NCBI GenBank assembly: GCA_035555675.1
Contig: DATMGH010000119.1
Coordinates: forward strand, 1 to 41,476
Length of the DNA stretch: 41,476 bases
Source: Solirubrobacter sp035555675
GTDB taxonomy: Bacteria; Actinomycetota; Thermoleophilia; Solirubrobacterales; Solirubrobacteraceae
Direction of reading: 5' to 3'
Both the position numbers and the translations under genes were made by a program. Under the pieces are notes generated by a model. It did no database searches. It saw only the letters and a list, made by a program, of their open reading frames with translations, and was not told where the DNA came from. Below are positions 1 through 6,988 of the stretch, in pieces; the stretch's first letter is position 1; the number at the start of each line of letters is the position of its first letter.

Positions 1-35
1 TCGTCGAGCGCGACGACGCGAAAGCGCTCGGCCAT
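1..35 (-). CDS. 5' end of a gene leaving the window (unknown product)
   Basis: An ATG at 33-35 on the minus strand opens a frame with no stop before the window edge; it reads M-A-E-R-F-R-V-V-A-L-D-D. It starts two bases after the stop of the small membrane protein at 38-298, so the two are probably co-transcribed. Eleven codons are too few to assign a family. The V-A-L-D-D start resembles the first strand of some D-2-hydroxyacid dehydrogenases, but that is only a guess. Confidence 0.45.
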   Translation of the reverse strand, partial: MAERFRVVALD

Positions 36-37
36 CG

Positions 38-298
38 TCAGCCGCGACGGGGGACCGGCCGCGTGCGTCCGCGCAGCCACGACGCGGCGTTCACCACCCA
101 GCGCAGGAGCCACGCGAACGCCGCCAGGCCGAACGCGGCAGCGGCGAACGCGGCGCTGCCGGTGACGGCCTCGAGGGCCAGCGCCACGCCCAGGAGCAGC
201 ACGACGCCCGCGTTGACGATCGCGGCCCGCGGCGACAGCAGACGCGCGAGCACGATCCACGCCGCGACGGCGATGCCGATGGCGAGCGCGACCGCCAC
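38..298 (-). CDS. small two-helix membrane protein, unknown function
   Basis: The 86-residue product starts at a GTG and is mostly hydrophobic. A first segment (about residues 2-20, AVALAIGIAVAAWIVLARLL) and a second, longer one (about 28-60, rich in Val, Leu and Ala) are followed by a basic tail (RGRTRPVPRRG) that should lie in the cytoplasm. I chose the GTG at 296-298 because it opens directly into the first membrane segment. The longer frame would overlap bcp and adds an Arg/Ser-rich stretch that looks like a shadow of it. The gene follows the bcp stop by 10 bases, so it may share its transcript. A TAGCCG sequence using the bcp stop codon sits 7 bases before this GTG and is one base off the TAnnnT promoter pattern seen elsewhere here. 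I do not recognise the family. Confidence 0.6.
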   Translation of the reverse strand: MAVALAIGIAVAAWIVLARLLSPRAAIVNAGVVLLLGVALALEAVTGSAAFAAAAFGLAAFAWLLRWVVNAASWLRGRTRPVPRRG

Positions 299-308
299 CG
301 TGACTCGG

Positions 309-791
309 CTACGCGGCCGCCGCCAGGTCGGTGAGCGCCTTGAGCACCTCGTCGTCATGCGTCTTGGGCGACACCTTGGGGATGACGTGGGCGACGGCGC
401 CGTCGGCGTCGATGATGAACGTGGCGCGCTGGGCGCCCCAGTACGTCTTGCCGTACATCGACTTCTCGCCCCAGACGCCGTACGCGTCGCAGACCGCGTG
501 ATCCTCGTCGGCGAGCAGCGTGAAGTTCAGCGCCTGCTCGCCGTGGAACTTCTTGACCGCCTTGACCGGGTCGGGCGAGACGCCGAGCACGCGCACGCCG
601 GCCGACGTGTAGTCCGGCAGGTGGTCGCGGACGCCGCAGGCCTGGGTCGTGCAGCCGGGCGTGTTCGCCTTGGGGTAAAAGTAGAGGACGACGGTCTGGC
701 CGCGCAGCGCGGACAGCGACACGTCTTCGCCGTCCTGGTCGGGGAGCGTGAAGTCGGGTGCCTTGGTGCCGGTCTCGAGCATGCGGTTCAT
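309..791 (-). CDS. bcp: thioredoxin-dependent thiol peroxidase, Bcp/PrxQ family
   Basis: This 160-residue cytoplasmic peroxiredoxin reduces hydrogen peroxide and organic hydroperoxides. The core motif NTPGCTTQAC holds the peroxidatic Cys47 and the resolving Cys52 in the CX4C spacing of atypical 2-Cys PrxQ enzymes. The N-terminal APDFTLPDQDGEDVSLS and the FYPKANTPGC segment are typical of Bcp. Length matches the family (about 150-160). The ATG at 789-791 (MNRMLETG) is preferred; a second ATG three codons in (780-782) is possible. Upstream codons in the open frame are Asp-rich and are a shadow of the small ORF on the other strand. It heads a likely minus-strand unit with the small membrane protein downstream. 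No redox partner is adjacent. Confidence 0.95.
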   Translation of the reverse strand: MNRMLETGTKAPDFTLPDQDGEDVSLSALRGQTVVLYFYPKANTPGCTTQACGVRDHLPDYTSAGVRVLGVSPDPVKAVKKFHGEQALNFTLLADEDHAVCDAYGVWGEKSMYGKTYWGAQRATFIIDADGAVAHVIPKVSPKTHDDEVLKALTDLAAAA

Positions 792-830
792 CGTTGCATG
801 CGAGCCGGGAGGATCGGGCAGGCCCTTCAT

Positions 831-911
831 ATGGAACCCATCTGGATCATCTCCGCGATCGCGATCATCATCGTCGCCATCATCGCCTGGCGGGAGTTCG
901 AGCGGCGCTGA
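831..911 (+). CDS. candidate 26-residue single-helix membrane peptide
   Basis: A short frame with an ATG at 831 and TGA at 909-911 encodes 26 residues: MEPIW, then a run of Ile, Ala and Val (about residues 5-20), then the charged end WREFERR. This is the shape of a single-pass small membrane protein with its C-terminus inside. It lies between the divergent bcp start and the convergent end of the Fpg-like gene, a place where no other gene fits. A weak purine-rich GGGCAGG lies about 8 bases upstream. The Ile codons are ATC and the third positions are GC-rich, as in coding DNA here. It is too short for statistics. It could still be chance, but the clean hydrophobic profile argues for a real product. 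Confidence 0.5.
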   Translation: MEPIWIISAIAIIIVAIIAWREFERR

Positions 912-938
912 ACCCATCAGACCGCACGACGGGCCAGA

Positions 939-1781
939 TCACTTGAGCAGCCGCGAGAGGCGGCGGTCCTTGAGGATCCGCCCCTCGGTCTGGCAGTGCG
1001 GGCAGTACGTCATCACGTAGTCCTCGTAGAAGACCGCTTCCAGCACCGTCTCGCAGCGCGGGCACGGCTCGCCCTGGTGGGCGTGCACCCGCGTCGGCTT
1101 CGGGAACTTCTCCGGCAGCGGGAGCGCGACCTTCTCCTCGTAGACGTCGAGCACCCGCCCCAGCTCGCTCACCATCGCCGACCGCAGCGCCTCCGCCTCG
1201 CCGTCGGAGAGGTCGTCCCCGCGCTTGAACGGCGACAGCCGCGCCGCGTGCAGGATCTCGTCCACCCACGTGCGCCCGATCCCCGCGATCACCTGCTGGT
1301 CGCGCAGCAGCGAGTGCAGCGGCCGCGGCGACGCCAGCAGCTCGCGCAGCGGCGGCGGCGACGGCCACGCCTCCGGTCCCAGCGAGCGAAGCGCGGGCTC
1401 CTCCGAAAGCCCCTCGACCGTCAGCAGCTTCACCCACGCCGCCTGCCGCGTCCCGAACTCGCGCAGCCGGAGCTCTCGGTCGCCGGGCAACCGGATCAGC
1501 ACCCGCGACGTCTTGTCCCGCAGCGACCCGCGCTTGTCGTAGAGCATCATCCGCCCCGCCGACATCAGGTGCACCAGCAGCGTCAAAGGGCCGACTTCGA
1601 GCAGCAGCAGCTTGCCGCGCCGCCGCACGCCCGTGAACGCGGCGCCGTCCAACGCGGACAGCGGCGGATCGAACGTCTTGAGCACGTTGATCCCCGGCGT
1701 CAGCACCGACTCGATCGTCTCGCCGGGCAGGACCGCGGCCAGCCGGCGGGCCGTGATCTCCATCTCCGGCAGCTCGGGCAC
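939..1781 (-). CDS. Fpg/Nei-family DNA glycosylase (formamidopyrimidine-DNA glycosylase-like)
   Basis: The 280-residue product is a base-excision-repair glycosylase/AP lyase. The GTG start gives M-PELPEME, so after Met removal Pro becomes the catalytic N-terminal amine with Glu next to it. Lys57 in RRRGKLLLLEV matches the beta-hairpin lysine of Fpg. The C-terminal zinc finger is CPRC...YCPHCQ (CX2C-X16-CX2C). Length fits (270-290). Two features depart from classic MutM. The loop is HLMSAGRM rather than HLGMSG. The Arg that normally precedes the last CX2C pair (R-x-T-x-Y-C in E. coli) is replaced (YVMTYC), so DNA contact by the finger may differ. It shares a short divergent promoter with the M20 peptidase. 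I call the family firmly but not the substrate (8-oxoG, FapyG or oxidised pyrimidines). Confidence 0.88.
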   Translation of the reverse strand: MPELPEMEITARRLAAVLPGETIESVLTPGINVLKTFDPPLSALDGAAFTGVRRRGKLLLLEVGPLTLLVHLMSAGRMMLYDKRGSLRDKTSRVLIRLPGDRELRLREFGTRQAAWVKLLTVEGLSEEPALRSLGPEAWPSPPPLRELLASPRPLHSLLRDQQVIAGIGRTWVDEILHAARLSPFKRGDDLSDGEAEALRSAMVSELGRVLDVYEEKVALPLPEKFPKPTRVHAHQGEPCPRCETVLEAVFYEDYVMTYCPHCQTEGRILKDRRLSRLLK

Positions 1782-1789
1782 GATCGTGC

Positions 1790-1799
1790 ACGTTAGCCT
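1790..1799. promoter_or_regulatory. bidirectional leaderless promoter core, Fpg-like / M20 pair
   Basis: ACGTTAGCCT lies in the 25-bp gap between two divergent start codons. On the plus strand TAGCCT (1794-1799) is followed by 7 bases and the GTG at 1807. On the minus strand TAACGT is followed by 8 bases and the GTG at 1781. Both hexamers use the same TA at 1794-1795. Neither gene has room for a Shine-Dalgarno leader. The -10 identity is inferred from the actinobacterial TAnnnT consensus. Confidence 0.65.
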
Positions 1800-1806
1800 G
1801 CCTGCG

Positions 1807-2928
1807 GTGGATCCGTGGATCAGGGAGGCGGCGGCCGAGATCGCCCGGCGCGCGCCGCGTGAGCTGGAAGCGCTGGTGGCGGTGTCGTCGCCGAGCGGCG
1901 ACGTGCACGGCGCGGACGAGTGCGCGTCGGTCTGCGCGGCGCTCGCGCCCGACGCGGCGACGATCGAGCGCGTGCCGTGCTCGAGCCCCGGCCACGCACA
2001 GGACCTGATCCTCCGCCTCGCCGGCACGGGCACCCGCAGGGCGCTGCTGGTCGGCCACCTGGACACGGTCGTCGCGCATCCCGAGCACCGGCCGCTCACC
2101 CGCCAGGGCGAGCAGCTCGTCGGCTCCGGCAGCGTCGACATGAAGGGCGGGGACATCCTCGCGATCGGCGCGCTGCGCGCGCTCGTCACGCGCCCCGAGC
2201 TCTACGCCGAGGTCGCGCTGCTGCTGGTCTGCGACGAGGAGTGGCGGACGGCGGACTTCGGCCACGTCGAGCGCTTCGCCGGCTTCGACGCGTGCCTGTG
2301 CTTCGAGGCCGGCGAGCTCAGCGGCGAGGACGAGGGCGTGGTCGTGCGGCGCAAGGCGGCGGGGACGATCCGGATCGAAGCCCGCGGCCGCAGCGCGCAC
2401 TCCGGCTCCGCCCCGGATCGCGGCCGCAACGCGCTGCTCGCGCTCGCCCAGGCCGCGCAGGCCGTGGCCGCGCGCCACGACCCGCAGGGCCCGGCCCACC
2501 TGTCCGCTGTCCCGACCGTGCTGCGCTCCGGCGACGCGTTCAACGTCGTCCCCGGCAGCGGCGAGCTGTTCTGCGACGTGCGTGCGGACGACCTCGACGC
2601 GATCGAGGCGATCCTGCCGCACATCCCCGCCGAGGTCGGTGGCGCGACCCTGCACCCCGAGCTGATCCGGCGCTGGCCCGGGATGCACGCCGAGCCGGCG
2701 GCGGTGCTCCAGCGCGCGAGCGCGCTGCTCGGCAGGCCCATCCGTCCCTCCGCCCGCGGCGGCGCGTCCGACGCCAGCCACTTCGCCGCGTCCATCCCGG
2801 TCACGATCGACGGTCTCGGCCCGCGCGGCGGCAAGGCGCACAACCCGGAGGAGTTCGTGCTCGAAGCGTCGCTGCGGCCGCGCGCGGAGGTCGCGCTGGC
2901 CGTGATCCTGGCCGCGCTCAGCGCATAG
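1807..2928 (+). CDS. M20-family metallopeptidase (carboxypeptidase G2-like)
   Basis: This 373-residue zinc hydrolase probably removes a C-terminal residue (often Glu) or an N-acyl group from small peptides. VGHLDTV carries the first metal His and catalytic Asp, GSVDMKGGD the bridging Asp, and CDEEW the catalytic base and metal Glu. The middle stretch RGRSAHSGSAPDRGRNA fits the dimerisation (lid) domain, and the final KAHNPEE supplies the last metal His. Length and motif order match CPG2/ArgE-type enzymes; the substrate cannot be read from sequence. The GTG at 1807 is chosen because a TAGCCT hexamer ends 7 bases before it. The gene overlaps the convergent sixA by 11 bases at its 3' end. No signal peptide, so it is cytoplasmic. 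Confidence 0.88.
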   Translation: MDPWIREAAAEIARRAPRELEALVAVSSPSGDVHGADECASVCAALAPDAATIERVPCSSPGHAQDLILRLAGTGTRRALLVGHLDTVVAHPEHRPLTRQGEQLVGSGSVDMKGGDILAIGALRALVTRPELYAEVALLLVCDEEWRTADFGHVERFAGFDACLCFEAGELSGEDEGVVVRRKAAGTIRIEARGRSAHSGSAPDRGRNALLALAQAAQAVAARHDPQGPAHLSAVPTVLRSGDAFNVVPGSGELFCDVRADDLDAIEAILPHIPAEVGGATLHPELIRRWPGMHAEPAAVLQRASALLGRPIRPSARGGASDASHFAASIPVTIDGLGPRGGKAHNPEEFVLEASLRPRAEVALAVILAALSA

Positions 2929-3385
2929 CGCGCAGCTCGCGCGGCCGCAGCAGCGCGATCAGGTGCCCGTGGGTGTGCGGCGAGTCGATCGCCGCCACGC
3001 CGCCCTTCTTGAAGTCCACCCGCGCGCCGGTGCAGTCGTGCACGACCTGGGAGAACGACGGCTCGTGCCCGACGACGAGCACGTGCGCGTCCGCCTCGTG
3101 GGCCTCCAGCAGCGCGAGCGCGTCGACGCGGCTGAACCCGTTCGCCAGCGACGTTTCGACCACGGGCTCGAGGTCGAGGTGCACGCAGGCGAGCGCCGCG
3201 GTCTCGACCGCCCGCACCTTGGGGCTCGTGTAGCAGGCCGCGAACGTCTCCCCGAGCGCCGCCAGCGCGACGCCGGCGGCGTCGGCCTGACGCCGGCCGC
3301 GCTCGGTGAGCTCACGGTCGGCGTCAGGCTTGATGCCGTGCGGAACCGCCTCCGCGTGCCGCAGCAGCCACAGTTGGTGCGCCAT
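2918..3385 (-). CDS. sixA: SixA-type phosphohistidine phosphatase
   Basis: The 155-residue protein belongs to the histidine-phosphatase superfamily. LLRHAEA near the N-terminus holds the RH motif with the phospho-accepting His10, and VVGHEPS holds the second catalytic His. The short length, the ELTERGRRQADAAG segment and the lack of a large cap domain fit SixA, which removes phosphate from His of phosphotransfer domains. A small-molecule phosphatase of the same fold is the alternative. It starts 14 bases after the PRC-barrel-like gene and may be co-transcribed, but the stop codon TAA of that gene also forms a TAAGCT hexamer 11 bases before the ATG. Its last codons overlap the end of the M20 gene on the other strand. 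Confidence 0.85.
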   Translation of the reverse strand: MAHQLWLLRHAEAVPHGIKPDADRELTERGRRQADAAGVALAALGETFAACYTSPKVRAVETAALACVHLDLEPVVETSLANGFSRVDALALLEAHEADAHVLVVGHEPSFSQVVHDCTGARVDFKKGGVAAIDSPHTHGHLIALLRPRELRAMR

Positions 3386-3396
3386 CTCGGCGCACC

Positions 3397-3402
3397 AGCT
3401 TA
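3397..3402 (-). promoter_or_regulatory. -10-like hexamer TAAGCT built on an upstream stop codon (sixA)
   Basis: The TAA is the stop codon of the PRC-barrel-like gene. TAAGCT ends 11 bases before the sixA ATG, so a very short leader would result. It is the weakest member of the stop-codon/-10 group described in the findings. Confidence 0.35.
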
Positions 3403-3732
3403 CGCGGCCGCGTAGAACGCGTCGGGCTCGGCGAAGCGCCAGTAGCTGCGCGCGCGGTACGGATCCTCCGCCGCGTGGCGGCTGTGGCTCAGCCGCGGCG
3501 AGTCCTCCACCTGCCAGGCCGAGAACGGGGTGCGCAGGAAGAAGCCGTCGGACCACAGGTCCTCCACGGCCAGCATCCGCTTCCCGCCGAACGGCCCGTT
3601 CATCCGGACGACGACGAGCTCCACGTCGCCGCCGTCGAACGGCCAGGTGTCGACGATCTTGCCGATCGAGACGCCCGTCCCGTCGATGACCTCGTGCCCC
3701 AGTACGCCCCACCGTGTCCATCGCTTCCGCAT
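3400..3732 (-). CDS. PRC-barrel-like domain protein
   Basis: The 110-residue product starts MRKRWTRWGVLGHEVIDGTG and continues SIGKIVDTWPFDGGDVELVVV. This is the alternating glycine/beta-strand pattern of PRC-barrel domains (G-x-x-V-x-D-x-x-G-x-x-I-G-x-V-x-D), followed by a strand like KRMLAVEDL. The remaining 40 residues have no clear motif and end YAAA. PRC-barrel proteins occur in RimM, in photosynthetic reaction centres and in many stress-related proteins of unknown role, so only the fold is suggested. It lies upstream of sixA on the same strand with a 14-base gap. No membrane segment or signal peptide is visible. The start is the first ATG after the preceding gene. Confidence 0.65.
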   Translation of the reverse strand: MRKRWTRWGVLGHEVIDGTGVSIGKIVDTWPFDGGDVELVVVRMNGPFGGKRMLAVEDLWSDGFFLRTPFSAWQVEDSPRLSHSRHAAEDPYRARSYWRFAEPDAFYAAA

Positions 3733-3780
3733 GTAGAGAGGATCGGAGCGAACGGCGCGGCGCCGTACCCGGTCGGGACC

Positions 3781-5151
3781 CTAATAACCCTGGATCGCGG
3801 GGCCGGTGTACGTCTGGCCGTCCGGCGCCGTCCACTTGACGCGGTACTGCTGGCCCTTGTGGTGTGAGGTCTTGAGCCCGTACACGCCGGTCGCGGTCGT
3901 GGTCAGCGTGCGCAGCGTGCGCCAGCTCTTGCCCTTGGGCTTGCGCTCGATCGTGACCTGCGTCGCCGACCGCTGCGGCCGCACCAGGCCCCAGAGCACG
4001 TCGTCGTTGCCGTAGACCTCGACCGCGAGCGGCAGCCGGAAGCCCTCGTAGGCCGGCTTGGCCTTGCCGGAGGAGGTCCGCAGCCCGCTCTCGAACCCGC
4101 CGTACTTGTAGCCCTCCGACCGCGGCGGGTCGTCGCTCATCAGGTACTGCGAGAACGCGACCACGCGCGGGTTGACGTACGCGATGTGCTCGGACAGGGC
4201 CAGGTACGCGGCCTGGCGCGCGAGCGAGACGCCCGCGATCTTGTCCGGCGTCGACTGGATGCCGAACTCGGTCAGGTGGATCGGCAGGTGCTTGGGGATC
4301 GCGCGCGCTCGGGCCGCCTTGTCGAGCGCGCTGACCAGGCGCGAGAGCACGCCGATCGTCACGTCGTCCTTGCTCGGCGGCTTGAAGCGCGGGCCCTGGC
4401 TGGTCGTGTACGCGTGGTGCGCGTAGCCGTCGGCGTCGAGCTTCCCGCACGACTTGGCCTTGCGGTACTTGGAGTCCAGGCACAGCATGCCGCGCAGGAA
4501 CGCGAGCGGGTGGACGACGTTCTGGTTGCCGCGCGGCGAGGTCTCGCCGATCAGGATCGCGTCGGTCGGGTTGGTCGCGCGCAGCGCCTTATAGGCGGCC
4601 TGGTAGAGCTTGCGGTAGAGCTTCGGCGAGACCGGCTTGCCCTTCTTGTACTGCGGCTTGAGGAACTGCGGCTGGTTGGGCTCGTTCCAGATCGACCACG
4701 TGTCCACGTCGGCCGCGTAGCGGCGCGACACCGCGGTGACGAACTGGCCGAACTGCTTCGGGTCCGGGTCGGTCAGGTTGTCCTTCTTGGCCTTGGTCGC
4801 CCACTTCGGGACCGGCCCGGTGAGCGTCATCATCACCGTGATCCCGCGCGCCTTGGCCGCGGCGACCAGCGCGTCGAGGTTGTCCCACGTCCCGGGCGGG
4901 TACGCGTCCGGGTTGCTGGCGTCGAAGTCCGGGCGCGTGCGGCTGTCGGGGTCAGGCGCGTAGCTGCGCCAGTAGACGAGCTGGCGCACGCGGTTGACGC
5001 CGAACGACGCGATCTGGTCGAGCGTGCTGTCGCGGTCGGCCGCGGACAGCAGCTCGCGCGGCGCCTCGAAGGTGACCGTCTGGCGCGGCGACGCCTGGGC
5101 GGCCGCGGGGAAGCACAAGAGCAGGAGGATGAGCGGGAGAATTCGACGCAC
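3781..5151 (-). CDS. secreted glycoside hydrolase, clan GH-A fold (cellulase/xylosidase-like)
   Basis: The 456-residue protein starts at a GTG with a signal peptide (RRILPLILLLLCFPAAAQAS). The body is a TIM barrel with the two clan-A catalytic glutamates: the acid/base in WSIWNEPNQP and the nucleophile in HLTEFGIQS. The first strand AGITV-type region (ARGITVMMTLTGPVPKWA) is also characteristic. The final 80 residues (QVTIERKPKGKSWRTLRT... to TGPAIQGY) look like a small beta-sandwich with a basic Lys/Thr-rich character common in secreted proteins here. The family could be GH5, GH39 or a related group, and the substrate is unknown. The divergent phosphotransferase starts 59 bases away. No clear TAnnnT hexamer lies at the usual spacing. 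Confidence 0.82.
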   Translation of the reverse strand: MRRILPLILLLLCFPAAAQASPRQTVTFEAPRELLSAADRDSTLDQIASFGVNRVRQLVYWRSYAPDPDSRTRPDFDASNPDAYPPGTWDNLDALVAAAKARGITVMMTLTGPVPKWATKAKKDNLTDPDPKQFGQFVTAVSRRYAADVDTWSIWNEPNQPQFLKPQYKKGKPVSPKLYRKLYQAAYKALRATNPTDAILIGETSPRGNQNVVHPLAFLRGMLCLDSKYRKAKSCGKLDADGYAHHAYTTSQGPRFKPPSKDDVTIGVLSRLVSALDKAARARAIPKHLPIHLTEFGIQSTPDKIAGVSLARQAAYLALSEHIAYVNPRVVAFSQYLMSDDPPRSEGYKYGGFESGLRTSSGKAKPAYEGFRLPLAVEVYGNDDVLWGLVRPQRSATQVTIERKPKGKSWRTLRTLTTTATGVYGLKTSHHKGQQYRVKWTAPDGQTYTGPAIQGY

Positions 5152-5210
5152 GGTCTAGTCCAAACGCGCCGAAGACCCCGATGTCGCGCCGGTTAATCAC
5201 ACTTTAGGCC

Positions 5211-6236
5211 GTGCCCGACGTCGTCGACACGCCCGCGCAGGCCGCCGCGCTCGCCCGCCCGCCGTTGCTGGTCCGCCGTCCGCTGGAGGCGTTCCTGGAC
5301 GCGCACGGCCTCGGTGCGGGCGAGCTGCAGGCGGAGCCGATCGGCGATGGCCACTCGAACGTCACGTTCCTGATCCGGCGCGGGACGGACGAGTGGGTGC
5401 TGCGCCGCCCGCCGCGCCCGCCGCTGCCGCCGTCCGCCCACGACGTGCTGCGCGAGGCGCGGCTGCTGCGGGCGCTGCGCGGCGTGCGCGTGCCGGCCGT
5501 GGTCGCAACGTGCGACGACGAGCGCGTGCTCGGCGTGCCGTTCTACGTGATGGAGCGCGTGCACGGCGTCGTGCTGTCCGACACGCTGCCGGAGGGCCTG
5601 ACCCCCGACCGCGTCGCGGACGAGCTGATCGACGCGCTGGTCGAGGTCCACGCGGTCGACTGGCTGGAGGGGTTCGGCAGGCCCACCGGCTACCTGGAGC
5701 GCCAGCTGCGGCGCTTCGCCGGGCTCTGGGAGCACAACGCCACGCGGGAGATCCCGGACCTGGACGCGGTCACGCGCTGGCTCGCCGAGCACCGCCCGGA
5801 GTCCGGGACGGCGACGCTCGTGCACGGCGACTACCGGCTCGGCAACGTGATGTTCACGGGCGACCGGCTGAGCGCGATCTTCGACTGGGAGCTCGCGACC
5901 ACCGGCGACCCGCTGGCCGACGTCGGCTACCTGCTGGCCACCTGGTCGCAGCACGGCGACCCGGACACGGCGGTCGCGTCGCTGACCACGGTCACGCGTC
6001 GGCCGGGCTTCCCGACGCGGGACGCGCTGGTCGAGCGCTACGAGGCCCGCTCGGGCCGCTCGGTGCGAGACGTGCGCTGGTACACGACGCTCGCGCTGTG
6101 GAAGTCGGCGATCTTCCTCGAAGGTTCGTATAGGCGTCGGCTGGCCGGTTCCACCGACGATCCGTTCTTCGATCGACTGAAGGACGGTGTGCCCGAGATC
6201 GCCGCCCGGGCGCGACGCACCGCTTTCGAGCAGTAG
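5211..6236 (+). CDS. phosphotransferase family protein (APH/choline-kinase fold, ACAD10-like)
   Basis: The 341-residue cytoplasmic protein has the aminoglycoside-phosphotransferase/protein-kinase-like fold. GDGHSNVTFLI is the nucleotide loop, EWVLRRPP carries the ATP-binding strand (with Arg where many have Lys), LVHGDYRLGNVMF is the catalytic Brenner motif with Asp and Asn, and IFDWELATTGDPLADVGYLLA is the metal-binding Asp. This set matches the APH-like domains related to the N-terminal part of ACAD10/11, which phosphorylate hydroxyacyl-CoAs or other small alcohols. The bacterial substrate here is unknown, and there is no reason to read it as drug resistance. The start is a GTG at 5211; an imperfect -10-like CACACT ends 7 bases upstream. 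Confidence 0.85.
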   Translation: MPDVVDTPAQAAALARPPLLVRRPLEAFLDAHGLGAGELQAEPIGDGHSNVTFLIRRGTDEWVLRRPPRPPLPPSAHDVLREARLLRALRGVRVPAVVATCDDERVLGVPFYVMERVHGVVLSDTLPEGLTPDRVADELIDALVEVHAVDWLEGFGRPTGYLERQLRRFAGLWEHNATREIPDLDAVTRWLAEHRPESGTATLVHGDYRLGNVMFTGDRLSAIFDWELATTGDPLADVGYLLATWSQHGDPDTAVASLTTVTRRPGFPTRDALVERYEARSGRSVRDVRWYTTLALWKSAIFLEGSYRRRLAGSTDDPFFDRLKDGVPEIAARARRTAFEQ

Positions 6237-6352
6237 GGCTCTGGACGCATGTCGGACTTCAGTTCTCCGCCCGGCGGTGGGAGGCTTGCGCAGCCCCGTC
6301 AAGGACGGCGGGGAAACACGGACAGAGGGCAGGGTTGCTCATCTCTCAAGGA
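6237..6352 (+). other. possible structured leader upstream of the sigma factor gene
   Basis: The 116 bases between the phosphotransferase stop and the sigma-factor start hold two potential hairpins. One is around CTCCGCCCGGCGGTGGGAG (about 6273-6291). The other is formed by CCCCGTC (6294-6300) pairing with GACGGCGGGG after a short AAG loop. A purine-rich, unpaired stretch follows. I compared it by eye with common riboswitch cores (TPP, cobalamin, glycine, c-di-GMP, c-di-AMP) and recognise none. It could equally be the terminator of the upstream gene. Confidence 0.3.
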
Positions 6353-6988
6353 ATGGGACAGGTGGCGGTTCGCCGGGCGGCGGACCGTCTAGAGGCGACG
6401 GCGGCGCGGTCCGGATACCGCCGCCGCCGTCAACTCGTCCACCCGGAGGCGCTCGTCGCCGCGGCGGTCGAGCACGCCCGCCGGGGCGACGACGACGCCC
6501 TGCGCCTGCTGTACCTGCTCTACGCGGACAACGTCTATGGCTACGTGCTGGCCATCGTCCGCGACGAGCACGACGCCGAGGACATCACCAGTGAGGTGTT
6601 CTCGCGCCTCCCGCGCGCGCTCTCGCACTACCGCCCGAGCGCTGCGCCCTTCGCCGCGTGGCTGTTGAGGGTCGCCCGCAACGCCGCGCTCGATCACCTG
6701 CGAGCGCAGCGTTCGGTGCCACTGGCGGAGGTTCGCGCCCGCGGAGCCGTCGTCGAGCTCGCTTCGAGGGAGCGGTTCGACGACCTCCGCGCGGCGCTGG
6801 AGGCCCTGCCCGACGATCAGCGGCAGGTCCTGCTGCTGCGGCTGGTCGCGGGCCTGTCGCCGGCCGAGGTCGCCGAGCGGCTGGACCGCTCGGTGGACTC
6901 GGTCCACGCGCTGCTGCACCGGGCGCGGCGGCGGCTGCGCGGCGAGCTCGCCGGCTGGGCGCCGGTCAGCGCCCCCAGAGCAGCTTGA
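6353..6988 (+). CDS. ECF-type RNA polymerase sigma factor
   Basis: The 211-residue protein has the two domains of group-4 sigma factors. Sigma-2 is LRLLYLLYADNVYGYVLAIVR then DAEDITSEVFSRLPRAL. Sigma-4 is ALPDDQRQVLLLRLVAGLSP then EVAERLDRSVDSVHALLHRA, a helix-turn-helix. About 45 basic residues precede sigma-2, longer than most ECFs. The ATG at 6353 is preferred, but a GTG at 6362 has better spacing from AAGGA (6348-6352), so the true start may be there. No anti-sigma factor is adjacent: the next gene is a convergent aldehyde dehydrogenase whose 3' end overlaps this one by 23 bases. Target promoters cannot be inferred. Confidence 0.88.
   Translation: MGQVAVRRAADRLEATAARSGYRRRRQLVHPEALVAAAVEHARRGDDDALRLLYLLYADNVYGYVLAIVRDEHDAEDITSEVFSRLPRALSHYRPSAAPFAAWLLRVARNAALDHLRAQRSVPLAEVRARGAVVELASRERFDDLRAALEALPDDQRQVLLLRLVAGLSPAEVAERLDRSVDSVHALLHRARRRLRGELAGWAPVSAPRAA

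Noticed and set aside
880..2841. A 653-codon minus-strand frame overlapping the Fpg-like and M20 genes
   Set aside because: It is Arg/Ala-rich, crosses two well-supported genes on opposite strands, and lacks motifs.
5211..6236. An aminoglycoside resistance kinase
   Set aside because: The motifs are of the APH fold in general and closer to ACAD10-like metabolic kinases; nothing nearby suggests resistance.
6237..6352. A c-di-GMP, c-di-AMP, TPP or cobalamin riboswitch
   Set aside because: The diagnostic core motifs are missing by eye; kept only as a possible structured leader.
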